Assembly: GCA_018242665.1 (NCBI GenBank)
Contig: JAFEBL010000017.1
Span: forward strand, 248,001 to 312,000
Direction: 5' to 3'
Source of the DNA: Nitrospira sp.
Lineage (GTDB): Bacteria; Nitrospirota; Nitrospiria; Nitrospirales; Nitrospiraceae
DNA: 64,000 nt
Shown: piece after piece, positions 17,883 to 25,600 of the stretch
How the letters are laid out: every line of letters starts with the position of its first letter
How positions within the stretch are numbered: the first letter of the stretch is position 1
Position numbers and translations under genes: made by a program
Notes under the pieces: model-generated
Told to the model about the DNA's origin: nothing
The model's input: only the letters and a program-made list of their open reading frames with translations
Databases searched by the model: none

Positions 17883-20800
17883 TTACTTCATGGCTGTCGG
17901 AATCGCCTGCGCCCCAGGCTGCACCTCGGCTTGACGTGCACCTGATCCGCTAGCGCTGAGAGGCTGAATTCGCGAATCGCCTGTCGGCAACACGCGCATA
18001 TAGCCCCACTGTCCGGACTGCGTGTAGGGCAGCCGAGCATTCGACCAGACGAAGTCACCAACCTGACGATACGGTCCGCCCGCACCGCCACGGATGAAGA
18101 CATCGAGGACTTCAGACCCGGCGTATTCCACCACGCTGATCATATCCGCACCCGGCATGTACGGTTCGATCGGCCACTCGTGGCCCTCGACGCCGAACAT
18201 TCCGTTCTGCTCGCTGTTCGCCCCGATCACGTGGATCCGGACGGCATCTCCCGCATGCGCCTCGATCAGAGGCGTGACGGGATCTTCGGGCTTATCCACC
18301 GCACAAGGCTGGAAGATTTTGCCCAGCGAGCACCCTTGCTCTTCGCGGAACTTGTACGGTTCAGCGCGGTAGTTCACCGACGTCAAACCGGCCACGTTCT
18401 GCACGTACGGCATGAACGCGGTGCCGATGATGTTGTCCTCATCTTGGAAGAAGAGGGCCACATCACGATAGTTCCGCTTGCCGGCGTTTTCAGTGAGCGT
18501 GGTGTCGACGATCACGTCGGCACGCCACGTGTTCTTCTGCGACACATCGGCACCGGTGACTGGGTCACGATACTGTGATCCCTTCGGTCCGATGACGATC
18601 GCGCCGTACAATCCATTGCGTGGATTGACGACGACGTTGCCGCCATCCCACACCAACGACGTCGTTTCCTTGTTCAAAGGATGCGCGTAGTAGGTATAGG
18701 AACGGCTCTCGCCCGGCGCCACGGTCTGGTCGCCGGCATTGTTGCCGACGTTCAAGCCCTGGCTGTCGCGCGGATCGAAGGCCAGGCCCGGCGCAAAGAA
18801 GGATGCCCGGCTCGCCTTCATCTTGTTCTTCAGATTCACCTTGATGCAATCACCCAGATTCGCGCGCAGCGTGAGCGGATTCGGCATCACGTTGCCCGCC
18901 ACAGTCGAAGCTTCCTCCTCCAGCGCGAAGATCTTGCCCTCCGGCATGGTCATTTCGATCTTCCGCTCGAAGTCCACTTCGATCGCATCCGGGGCCTTCG
19001 GATTGAGCTTCATCGGGCGATCCAACGCCACGACGTTGAAGCTCTTCACCGGGGCATCCGACGGACAGACGGAGTTTGGTGTCGCTGGGATCCCGAGGGG
19101 ATTGGTCCCCCTGGGCAACGGCATCAAATCCGCCACTGGCTTGTCGAGCACACGGAGAATGCCCCATCCACCTTCGGCGAAGTGTGACGTTCTGCCGTTG
19201 AAGTGAATGTAGTCGCCCGGCATCCCCTGGAATCCTCCTGCCTTGGTGACGAGGTCATACCGCTCGGCGATCCCGACGTGAATCGAGTTCTTCCGGTTGG
19301 CATCCGCCGCATACCGTTCCGTGAGGAAGGTATGGCCGGCGATCGTCCAGACATGGGATTCGTTCATCAGCTGGTGCAACAGGCGGAACACCATGGTGTC
19401 GCCCGTGTACGCCCGCAGGAGCGGCGTGCCCGGATCACCGTGAACCGCGCTGCTGAACAGCTTGGAGGTGTCCGGATTGTTGGACAGACGTTGCGCAAAC
19501 GGGGCCGCGCGGAAGTTGAAGCCGCTACCGGTCGTATGCGTTCCGCCGTTGATGTACTTGTTCGGCGCGTTCAAGATCTTATCCGGCATCTGGAACGACA
19601 CCGTCTTGCCCGCTTCCAACGCCACTTCGATCGGCTGTCCAGGAGGATTGCCGGCTTCGATGACGTTGACCGTGTGCGGCACCGTGTCGTGGATGGAAAC
19701 CATCAACTCACGGAAGCTGCCGCTGACACCGGCTCCGATCGGCTCATTGCTGTGGATGTCCGCGATCGGCCCGCTGTAGACCAGCTTGCCGTTCTTTGGA
19801 TCATGATAGGTGGATCCGAATGGCTCCACGATCGTCACGCCGAACCCGCCATGGGGCCAGGTCGTCGCGCCGAACGCGTGGTCATGCCAGAACACCGTAC
19901 CCATATCCACGTCGACCCACCACCGATACCGCACGAACTCCGGTGACACGAGGTCGCCCACCGGATGGCTGTGCTTCAGTGGCTTGAAGAACGTGACCAC
20001 ATCACCCTTGATCTCTTTCACACGAGCGACTTCCTGACAGCTCTTATCCCGCGGCAGTGAGGCCGCCGGATCGTTGCCCTTCTCCAAGCAATCCATACCG
20101 ACCATCAATTCGGTGTTGGTATGGAAGGCCGTGGCGCCGGGCGCCATCTGGATCTTGATCGAGGTCGCACCGGCTTTCGCTTCGCCGGTCAACTTCGCCA
20201 CCATCGGAGCCGGCAACCCATGCTTGGTCTTTTTCCCCCACATGGTGAACGGCCGGACCGACATTTCGTACTCCATCCCGGAGATGACACCGTCGGAATT
20301 GCCGGTGTCGAACTGGAAGAAGTGGGGATGGATGTTGATCTTGGACGACTGGAAGTTGGTGTAATCGTCGTCGTCCCACTCGCTGGTGAGCAACACGTCC
20401 ACGCAGTCATACACGTTGGCGCGAATGACGGCGGGCAGTTTCAGATCGTCATTGGCTCTGGTCAAACGCTCTTCTTCGTGAAGGACGTAGATCAGACCAT
20501 CTTTGTCCACCATGGCCGGCTCTTTGCCTTGCTTCTTGGCAAGGGTGATCGGCATACGGACAAAGTGAATGTTGTAATGCTTCCGATTGGCATTGTCAGG
20601 GCACAGGCTCCAACGGCCCTGTTCGCCCGGCATGGCCGGCTCTGACGTACGCTCACCGTTGGCATCCTGGTGGATCGGCTCCAGCCAGGGCGCACCGCTG
20701 TGGTTCGCCGAGAACGGCACACGTTTGCCGAAGTGCGGCTTGAACAACGGCCAGGCCATTTTTCCCGTCGTTGGATCGAACAGGATCGCCGGTCTGGTGC

Positions 20801-22820
20801 TGTCATCCCACTTCACTGCCCACGGATACTTTGGATTCTGGGCCGTGCTCTCCCGCTCGCCGCGGGCGATGTTGCCGTCCCATTTCCAGTCCCACACCGT
20901 GGAGTCATAGGCCATGATCTGGCCCTTCTCATCACCGGTGTGGCCCGGTTGACCCTGAGCCGGCACGAACATTTCCACCCAATCCTTGATGCTCACGATG
21001 ACAGGATCGGATTTCCAATTCGTCTTTTGGCTCTTGTCGACGATCTTGAAGGTCTTGCCAAACCAATCGACCGTTGTGCCGATCAGCTTGTCAGAGGACA
21101 CGCCGAGCTTCATGCGGCCCTTGCGGTCAGGCAATTCCGCCAGATCCGGCATGATATCGGTGTGGGCATTGCCAGCCTGCAACGTGTTGTAGAACCGGCC
21201 GTACCCCCACATGCCCGCCACATAGTGGTGCGCAACGTGGCAGTGGTAGAGGAATTCGCCGGCCAAGTGCTGACAGCCACCGCCGCCGCATTCCGGCTCG
21301 AGGTCCAGGGCTTCCGACGGACCGATGACTTCGACGTCAACACGATCCGACTTGGTCCGAACGACCGGATACTTCACCGGTCCATCCTGACCTGCCGCCC
21401 AGAGGGTGCTCATCTCGGTGCCCGGGCTCCGCTGCCAGCGGATGGTTCCGCTGTGCGGATGGTGGGAGTGGAACACTTCAGATCCACCGTGCACCACACG
21501 CCATTTCACCGGATCGCCCAAGTAACCGCGGGCAATCGTGGTGGGTGGGTCACCGAAGGTGTAGGCGCTGTAGGCCAGCGACTCATCTTCGAAACCAAAG
21601 TATTCGTGCTGCAAATGCATCTGATCGATGCCGAACGGCTCGCTGCGATAGTTCAACGCGCGACCGCCCGGACGATACGCATCGGTCAGCGGATCGCGCT
21701 GCGGCAAGAAGTCACCCTTCTTGTTCAGCGGACGGAACGCTTCATCGCCGATTTCGTGATAGAACAACACGAACTCGCGGAAGTCCGGTCCCGATCCGTT
21801 GTCGATGTTGACCTGCCACCCGCTCGCCACCGGCTTGTCCGGTCCGCTGCCCAACGAATCCACGTAGGTCGAACCCTTGGGCTCGACGATGAATGCGCCG
21901 AACAGACCGAGCACGGTCAATTCGCGGTCATGGCTCCAGGAGTGGAACTGCCGCACGCCTTCCTGCATGTTCGGATGGATGTACCACTCGAACTCCTGCG
22001 CTTTACCCGGCGAGACGATCGCATCCGGGTTCGTGGTCGTCGCCGGCTTGCCGGTCGAGCTCACGATCATGCTGGAGGCCTGGATGAACAAGCTGCCATC
22101 CTCGGCTTCCATCTGGTTGCGGAGCGTCATCTTCATGCAATCGCCCTGATTGGCGCGAATCACCAACGGCTGAATCACATCACCCTGCAAGCCGGTGGTC
22201 ACCGCACCCGGATCAAAGCCTTCCTTCTCACGCGAGGCCTTGTTCTTCTCTTCTTCCGCACGCGCTTTCGGGAGATCCTCCGTCAGGACGTACATGTAGC
22301 CGGGATAATAATCGAGCCACCGGTTGAGCGTGATCTCGATGTTGACCATCGAGACGTCGTACTTCTTGACGGGTGCACCGGCTGGGCACTTCCCGCCGTT
22401 CGTCAAGACCGGTTCACCTTTCGACGAATCGGATGCCAGCAGGAAACTGCTGCCATCTTGCCCCATATACTGGTGCATCATCGACATTTCGTTGAATGCA
22501 CCGGAGGTCTGCTGCGCCTTGGCATCGCTGCCCGCCTGCTGCTCCAGCTTCTCCATCAGGCGATGGTGCTGCATCTCCATTTTTTCCGCATTGCCCGCTC
22601 GACCCTCGATGGCGTTTTCCACCACCGTTTGTCCCTTCAGGGTCTGAGTCCAACCCGGCATGGCGACCGGCGTCGCATGCCCGTCATGCGACTGATCGCC
22701 TGGCCCAGCCGCGAATACCCACGGCGCGGCAAGCAAACTGCCCGAAAGCAGCGCCGCCTGCAGGCTCAGCATCGCTTTGCGACTGATGCGCCTGCGTTTT
22801 GACTGCACTGAAGACCTCAT
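17883..22820 (-). CDS. giant multicopper oxidase 1 (six cupredoxin domains)
   Basis: 1645 residues, three to five times a normal multicopper oxidase. Signal peptide with MLSLQAALLSGSLLAAPWVFA. Three related segments begin with a CPxxAPxK-type motif (near 142, 738 and 1252), each followed by an RANxxDC motif such as PLTLRANLGDCIKVNLKN, implying three two-domain units. Copper motifs: FHSHHPHSG (about 453), HCHVAHHYVAGMWG (about 525; the full type 1/type 3 motif with axial Met), NIHPHFFQFD (about 830) and FWHDHAFG (about 977). The order is permuted relative to laccases, where the HCH motif comes last. Large, permuted oxidases include the Mn(II) oxidases MnxG and MofA, so metal oxidation is one hypothesis; the substrate is unknown. 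It is periplasmic or exported. AAGGAGGGAGGCCG precedes the start. Confidence 0.9.
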   Translation of the reverse strand: MRSSVQSKRRRISRKAMLSLQAALLSGSLLAAPWVFAAGPGDQSHDGHATPVAMPGWTQTLKGQTVVENAIEGRAGNAEKMEMQHHRLMEKLEQQAGSDAKAQQTSGAFNEMSMMHQYMGQDGSSFLLASDSSKGEPVLTNGGKCPAGAPVKKYDVSMVNIEITLNRWLDYYPGYMYVLTEDLPKARAEEEKNKASREKEGFDPGAVTTGLQGDVIQPLVIRANQGDCMKMTLRNQMEAEDGSLFIQASSMIVSSTGKPATTTNPDAIVSPGKAQEFEWYIHPNMQEGVRQFHSWSHDRELTVLGLFGAFIVEPKGSTYVDSLGSGPDKPVASGWQVNIDNGSGPDFREFVLFYHEIGDEAFRPLNKKGDFLPQRDPLTDAYRPGGRALNYRSEPFGIDQMHLQHEYFGFEDESLAYSAYTFGDPPTTIARGYLGDPVKWRVVHGGSEVFHSHHPHSGTIRWQRSPGTEMSTLWAAGQDGPVKYPVVRTKSDRVDVEVIGPSEALDLEPECGGGGCQHLAGEFLYHCHVAHHYVAGMWGYGRFYNTLQAGNAHTDIMPDLAELPDRKGRMKLGVSSDKLIGTTVDWFGKTFKIVDKSQKTNWKSDPVIVSIKDWVEMFVPAQGQPGHTGDEKGQIMAYDSTVWDWKWDGNIARGERESTAQNPKYPWAVKWDDSTRPAILFDPTTGKMAWPLFKPHFGKRVPFSANHSGAPWLEPIHQDANGERTSEPAMPGEQGRWSLCPDNANRKHYNIHFVRMPITLAKKQGKEPAMVDKDGLIYVLHEEERLTRANDDLKLPAVIRANVYDCVDVLLTSEWDDDDYTNFQSSKINIHPHFFQFDTGNSDGVISGMEYEMSVRPFTMWGKKTKHGLPAPMVAKLTGEAKAGATSIKIQMAPGATAFHTNTELMVGMDCLEKGNDPAASLPRDKSCQEVARVKEIKGDVVTFFKPLKHSHPVGDLVSPEFVRYRWWVDVDMGTVFWHDHAFGATTWPHGGFGVTIVEPFGSTYHDPKNGKLVYSGPIADIHSNEPIGAGVSGSFRELMVSIHDTVPHTVNVIEAGNPPGQPIEVALEAGKTVSFQMPDKILNAPNKYINGGTHTTGSGFNFRAAPFAQRLSNNPDTSKLFSSAVHGDPGTPLLRAYTGDTMVFRLLHQLMNESHVWTIAGHTFLTERYAADANRKNSIHVGIAERYDLVTKAGGFQGMPGDYIHFNGRTSHFAEGGWGILRVLDKPVADLMPLPRGTNPLGIPATPNSVCPSDAPVKSFNVVALDRPMKLNPKAPDAIEVDFERKIEMTMPEGKIFALEEEASTVAGNVMPNPLTLRANLGDCIKVNLKNKMKASRASFFAPGLAFDPRDSQGLNVGNNAGDQTVAPGESRSYTYYAHPLNKETTSLVWDGGNVVVNPRNGLYGAIVIGPKGSQYRDPVTGADVSQKNTWRADVIVDTTLTENAGKRNYRDVALFFQDEDNIIGTAFMPYVQNVAGLTSVNYRAEPYKFREEQGCSLGKIFQPCAVDKPEDPVTPLIEAHAGDAVRIHVIGANSEQNGMFGVEGHEWPIEPYMPGADMISVVEYAGSEVLDVFIRGGAGGPYRQVGDFVWSNARLPYTQSGQWGYMRVLPTGDSRIQPLSASGSGARQAEVQPGAQAIPTAMK

Positions 22821-22885
22821 ATGTCGGCCTCCCTCCTTGTAATCCCGCGCCCTTCCGCGGGAGTGAATAAAAAGCGTGGTCGTGT

Positions 22886-22897
22886 GACCGGCCTCCG
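22886..22897 (-). promoter_or_regulatory. segment complementary to the leader hairpin core
   Basis: Twelve bases in the 5' untranslated region of multicopper oxidase gene 1 (RNA: CGGAGGCCGGUC) are perfectly complementary to the conserved core of the leader hairpin at 23009-23020 (RNA: GACCGGCCUCCG). Pairing would unfold that hairpin, so this may be the alternative arm of a switch. Only a seven-base equivalent (44309-44315) exists in the other leader. Confidence 0.45.
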
Positions 22898-22966
22898 TCA
22901 GGCAGGACCCCGGCTACCTCCGGCCTCTCCTTCCCCCTTCCACGAAACGCTCCAAAAGAGAAAAGG

Positions 22967-23044
22967 GCTGGTGAAGGATGTCCTCAATGTTTGAGGGAGC
23001 AGGTCATTCGGAGGCCGGTCCTAATCACCCGCGCCTTCACCAGC
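22967..23044 (-). promoter_or_regulatory. structured 5' leader RNA of multicopper oxidase gene 1 (candidate new cis-regulatory RNA)
   Basis: Read on the minus strand. P1: GCUGGUGAAGG (23044-23034) pairs perfectly with CCUUCACCAGC (22977-22967). Inside are P2 (23029-23002), a hairpin whose inner stem GGA/UCC closes a CCGGCC loop, and P3 (22996-22982), CCUCAA-ACA-UUGAGG. A three-way junction results, with ACCUG joining P2 to P3. The stem begins two bases after the transcription start predicted from the -24/-12 promoter. The same architecture, with compensating changes in P2 and P3, lies before the second oxidase gene (44450-44380). I know of no described class with this core. About 146 bases separate it from the start codon. 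Confidence 0.75.
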
Positions 23045-23057
23045 ACCCCGGCACATC

Positions 23058-23071
23058 GCAAGTGATATGCC
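23058..23071 (-). promoter_or_regulatory. sigma-54 (-24/-12) promoter of multicopper oxidase gene 1
   Basis: Minus strand GGCATATCACTTGC: GG and GC elements are ten bases apart, as RpoN requires, with TTGC at -12. The consensus base before GG is A instead of T. Predicted +1 near 23046, directly before the leader stem. Genes for two likely RpoN activators (23391 and 28571) lie upstream. Confidence 0.7.
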
Positions 23072-23102
23072 TATGGAACGGCATCGGGGAATCGCAATAT
23101 TA

Positions 23103-23116
23103 TTGATGATTATCAA
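23103..23116. promoter_or_regulatory. FNR-type operator
   Basis: TTGAT-GATT-ATCAA is a perfect match to the FNR consensus (TTGAT, four bases, ATCAA). Its centre is about 63 bases upstream of the predicted transcription start of multicopper oxidase gene 1. The Crp/Fnr protein encoded at 13594 has an FNR-like recognition helix and is the obvious candidate binder. A Fur site was considered, but the match to FNR is exact. Confidence 0.6.
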
Positions 23117-23390
23117 TGCATTACATCCACTGCAGGTGAGAACGAACATGAACGGACTGCTGACTATTTTCCAGGCCTTTAGACAACATGCCGCTCGACA
23201 AACCATGTGCGTGCAAAAACAACCACTTACGCTGTCTATCTAATTAGACACTACGGATTCTGTTTTGTAGCAATAAGGGGCAGATTGGACTTGAATGCGA
23301 CAAATACACGTCGGCAATCGAGCTGATTTTGAAGAAGATTTTGTAGGAGAAGGGAGATTTTGGACAGGGACGGTGATCGAAGCGAACCCG

Positions 23391-24800
23391 CTAGTGAATC
23401 TCGAATTCGTGCAGCTTGTTGTAGAGACTAGCACGGCTGATTTTCAGCAGACGCGCGGCCCTGACCCGGTTGCCCGCGGTCTGTTGCAGCGCCTGAAGAA
23501 TTCGAGCACGCTCAGCCTGCCTCGCCGCATACCGCCCGATCGTTCGGAGATCGGTCGCTTCGACATGGGACCCGACCGCGACCAAGTCCGCGCAAGTCAA
23601 TTCTTGGTGAGTGGTCGTGACTACCGCACGCTCAATGTAGTGCTGCAGCTCGCGGACATTTCCCGGCCAGGGCGCGGCGGTTAAGGCACGCATGGCCTCC
23701 TCGCTGACCTGGCGAAGCTCCTGGCGATGCCGCTGGCAGGAGTCGGCAATAAATTTGTCCACCAGCAACGGAATATCGGCCCGTCGTTCCCGGAGCGGAG
23801 GCAAATGAACGGGCAAGACAGCGAGACGGTAATAGAGGTCCTGCCGGAAGGCTTTTGCCTTGACCAAATCGACCAGGTCTTTATTGGTCGCCGACACGAC
23901 GCGGACATCGATCTTAATCGGTTGGGTTCCGCCGACCCGCTTGATCTCACCCTCCTGGAGCACCCGGAGCAATTTGGCCTGGAAGGTCGGCGTGGTATCG
24001 GCGATTTCATCCAAAAAAATCGTGCCGCCGTCAGCTTCTTCGAACAGCCCGGACTTGGCCCCTGAGGCACCGGTGAACGCGCCTTTGACATGGCCGAACA
24101 GTTCGCTCTCCAGCAATGTCTCGGGTAAGGCCCCGCAATCCACCACGACAAAGGGCTTGTCCCGGCGGTAGCTCGTTTGATGGATGGTTCTGGCGACCAA
24201 TTCTTTTCCCGTCCCGCTTTCACCCTGAATCAACACGGTCGCCGAACTGTCCGAGACCAATCGGATCATGTCAAACAACTGGTGCATGATCGGACTGATT
24301 CCTACCAAGTCCCCTAGTCGCGACTCGGTTCGCTCAGGGCCGGGGCCGGAACGATTCAGCTTTGCGGAGGGCACAGCGAGTGGGAACGCGGTCCCGTCAG
24401 GCTGCTTGTGAAACAAGACGAGTACCGAGCCGACTTCACCCGTTGCCGCCATCAAGGGGAACGCCTGATGCATGCCACAAGCGGTACCGTCGCCGGAACT
24501 ATTGCAGGCAACTGTGCGAACTTCGCGCGTCTCGAATACCGACTCGGCTGGGCAGGTCCCGCAGGGGTCGGTCATCTTGACGAAGGCTTGATAACATTTG
24601 GCCGGCCGGTCGGCTGGCGCCTCCCCTTTTCCCTTTGCCCATGCAGCGTCGTTCGCATAGATCACATTCTGCTCTCGATCCATGACGGCGACGCGATCGG
24701 TCAGTCCATCGGCCAATTGCCGAAGGGCTTCCAATCGAGCGGCTAAAATGGGGTCGGCGAATGGGGAGAGGGATGCTGCTGGTGTATGAGATCCGGCCAT
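23391..24800 (-). CDS. PAS-AAA+-Fis sigma-54-dependent transcription activator
   Basis: 469 residues with AAGGAG ahead of the ATG. PAS-like sensor (about 20-150), AAA+ domain (about 165-400) and a Fis-type helix-turn-helix at the end ([20 protein letters not shown]). Walker A GESGTGKE, the sigma-54 contact loop GAFTGA and Walker B GGTIFLDE are all intact, so it can open RpoN promoters. The PAS part is unusually rich in cysteine: [29 protein letters not shown], which suggests a metal, haem or Fe-S ligand or a redox switch. It has no receiver domain, so it senses directly. It lies upstream of the promoter of multicopper oxidase gene 1 on the same strand and is its most likely activator. Confidence 0.9.
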   Translation of the reverse strand: MAGSHTPAASLSPFADPILAARLEALRQLADGLTDRVAVMDREQNVIYANDAAWAKGKGEAPADRPAKCYQAFVKMTDPCGTCPAESVFETREVRTVACNSSGDGTACGMHQAFPLMAATGEVGSVLVLFHKQPDGTAFPLAVPSAKLNRSGPGPERTESRLGDLVGISPIMHQLFDMIRLVSDSSATVLIQGESGTGKELVARTIHQTSYRRDKPFVVVDCGALPETLLESELFGHVKGAFTGASGAKSGLFEEADGGTIFLDEIADTTPTFQAKLLRVLQEGEIKRVGGTQPIKIDVRVVSATNKDLVDLVKAKAFRQDLYYRLAVLPVHLPPLRERRADIPLLVDKFIADSCQRHRQELRQVSEEAMRALTAAPWPGNVRELQHYIERAVVTTTHQELTCADLVAVGSHVEATDLRTIGRYAARQAERARILQALQQTAGNRVRAARLLKISRASLYNKLHEFEIH

Positions 24801-24906
24801 CTCATCACTCCTTATCTCGGAAGATACTAAGAAGGGCCTTCTCTATTTTCGGGCCCTATATGTACTACGCCTAGGGGGTGGAAGACAACCCTCTCGCCCG
24901 GGGGGC

Positions 24907-24925
24907 GGCCGGCTATCAGCCGGCC
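24907..24925 (-). terminator. hairpin after single-receiver gene
   Basis: GGCCGGCT-ATC-AGCCGGCC, a perfect eight-base-pair hairpin 12 bases past the stop codon of the receiver gene. No T-tract; probably a terminator or 3' stabilising structure separating it from the sigma-54 activator gene. Confidence 0.55.
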
Positions 24926-24936
24926 ACTGCGGAACC

Positions 24937-25443
24937 CTAGTGCACGGCACAGTCGGATGGGGCCTCTCCGGAAGGGAGCAGGAGTCGCTTGACCGTCGCC
25001 TTCAACTCCGATAGCCGCACCGGCTTATCAAAATACGCCGTGGCGCCGCTCTTCAAGGCCTCTTCCTTCGTTCTGGCATCGCCGAACGCCGTCATCACGA
25101 TGATGGGGCAGGCTGGCGCACAACTTCTCAAGCGATGCACATAGTCGAACCCGCCGGCGGGCATTTTCAGGTCCGTGACGATTAGGTCCGGCGCCGCGCG
25201 CATCACAGCATCCACCCCTTCCTGGCCATTGCTGGCTTCCCGCAACTGATACCCTTCTCCCCACAATTCATCACAAAGCAAACTGCGCATGTCTTTATCA
25301 TCTTCCACCACCAACAGTACGGCTGGGTTCCTTTCCTTCACAATGAGGCTCCAATAGCCGGTGTCCATGACAACGCAATCCACGCAAACTATGTGCCATT
25401 CCGTCCACGGCTTGGAGCGATATAACCTCTCGCTATTCTTCAC
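24937..25443 (-). CDS. single-domain response regulator
   Basis: 168 residues starting at a GTG with GGAGG six bases upstream. After about 40 residues comes a complete receiver domain: acidic pair in LLVVEDDKDMRS, phospho-Asp in LIVTDLKMP, Thr in IIVMTAFGD and Lys in AYFDKPVR. There is no output domain, so it probably acts through protein contacts, for example as a phosphate sink or a partner of the multi-PAS kinase encoded directly upstream (157 bases away). The N-terminal extension carries two cysteines (VCVDCVV) and has no recognisable domain; a later start at 25368 is possible. Confidence 0.85.
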   Translation of the reverse strand: MKNSERLYRSKPWTEWHIVCVDCVVMDTGYWSLIVKERNPAVLLVVEDDKDMRSLLCDELWGEGYQLREASNGQEGVDAVMRAAPDLIVTDLKMPAGGFDYVHRLRSCAPACPIIVMTAFGDARTKEEALKSGATAYFDKPVRLSELKATVKRLLLPSGEAPSDCAVH

Positions 25444-25600
25444 GATTCCTCCGTGAATGTTTTTTCAAACAGAGACAGGGAGCCAACGGGGTTGGTGAGA
25501 AAGACCCCACAGCCGGCGAGGAGTTGCCCCGAAGCGCTACAGCCGGGACTGTGCGGGCGGGCCGACCGTCGTCCGGACAGGTTGGAGAATGAGGACTCGG

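Noticed and set aside
20670-22802. 710-residue open frame on the plus strand
   Set aside because: Antisense of multicopper oxidase gene 1, caused by high GC content.
23101-23118. Fur box at the A/T-rich palindrome upstream of oxidase gene 1
   Set aside because: The match to the FNR consensus is exact while the fit to the Fur hexamers is poor.
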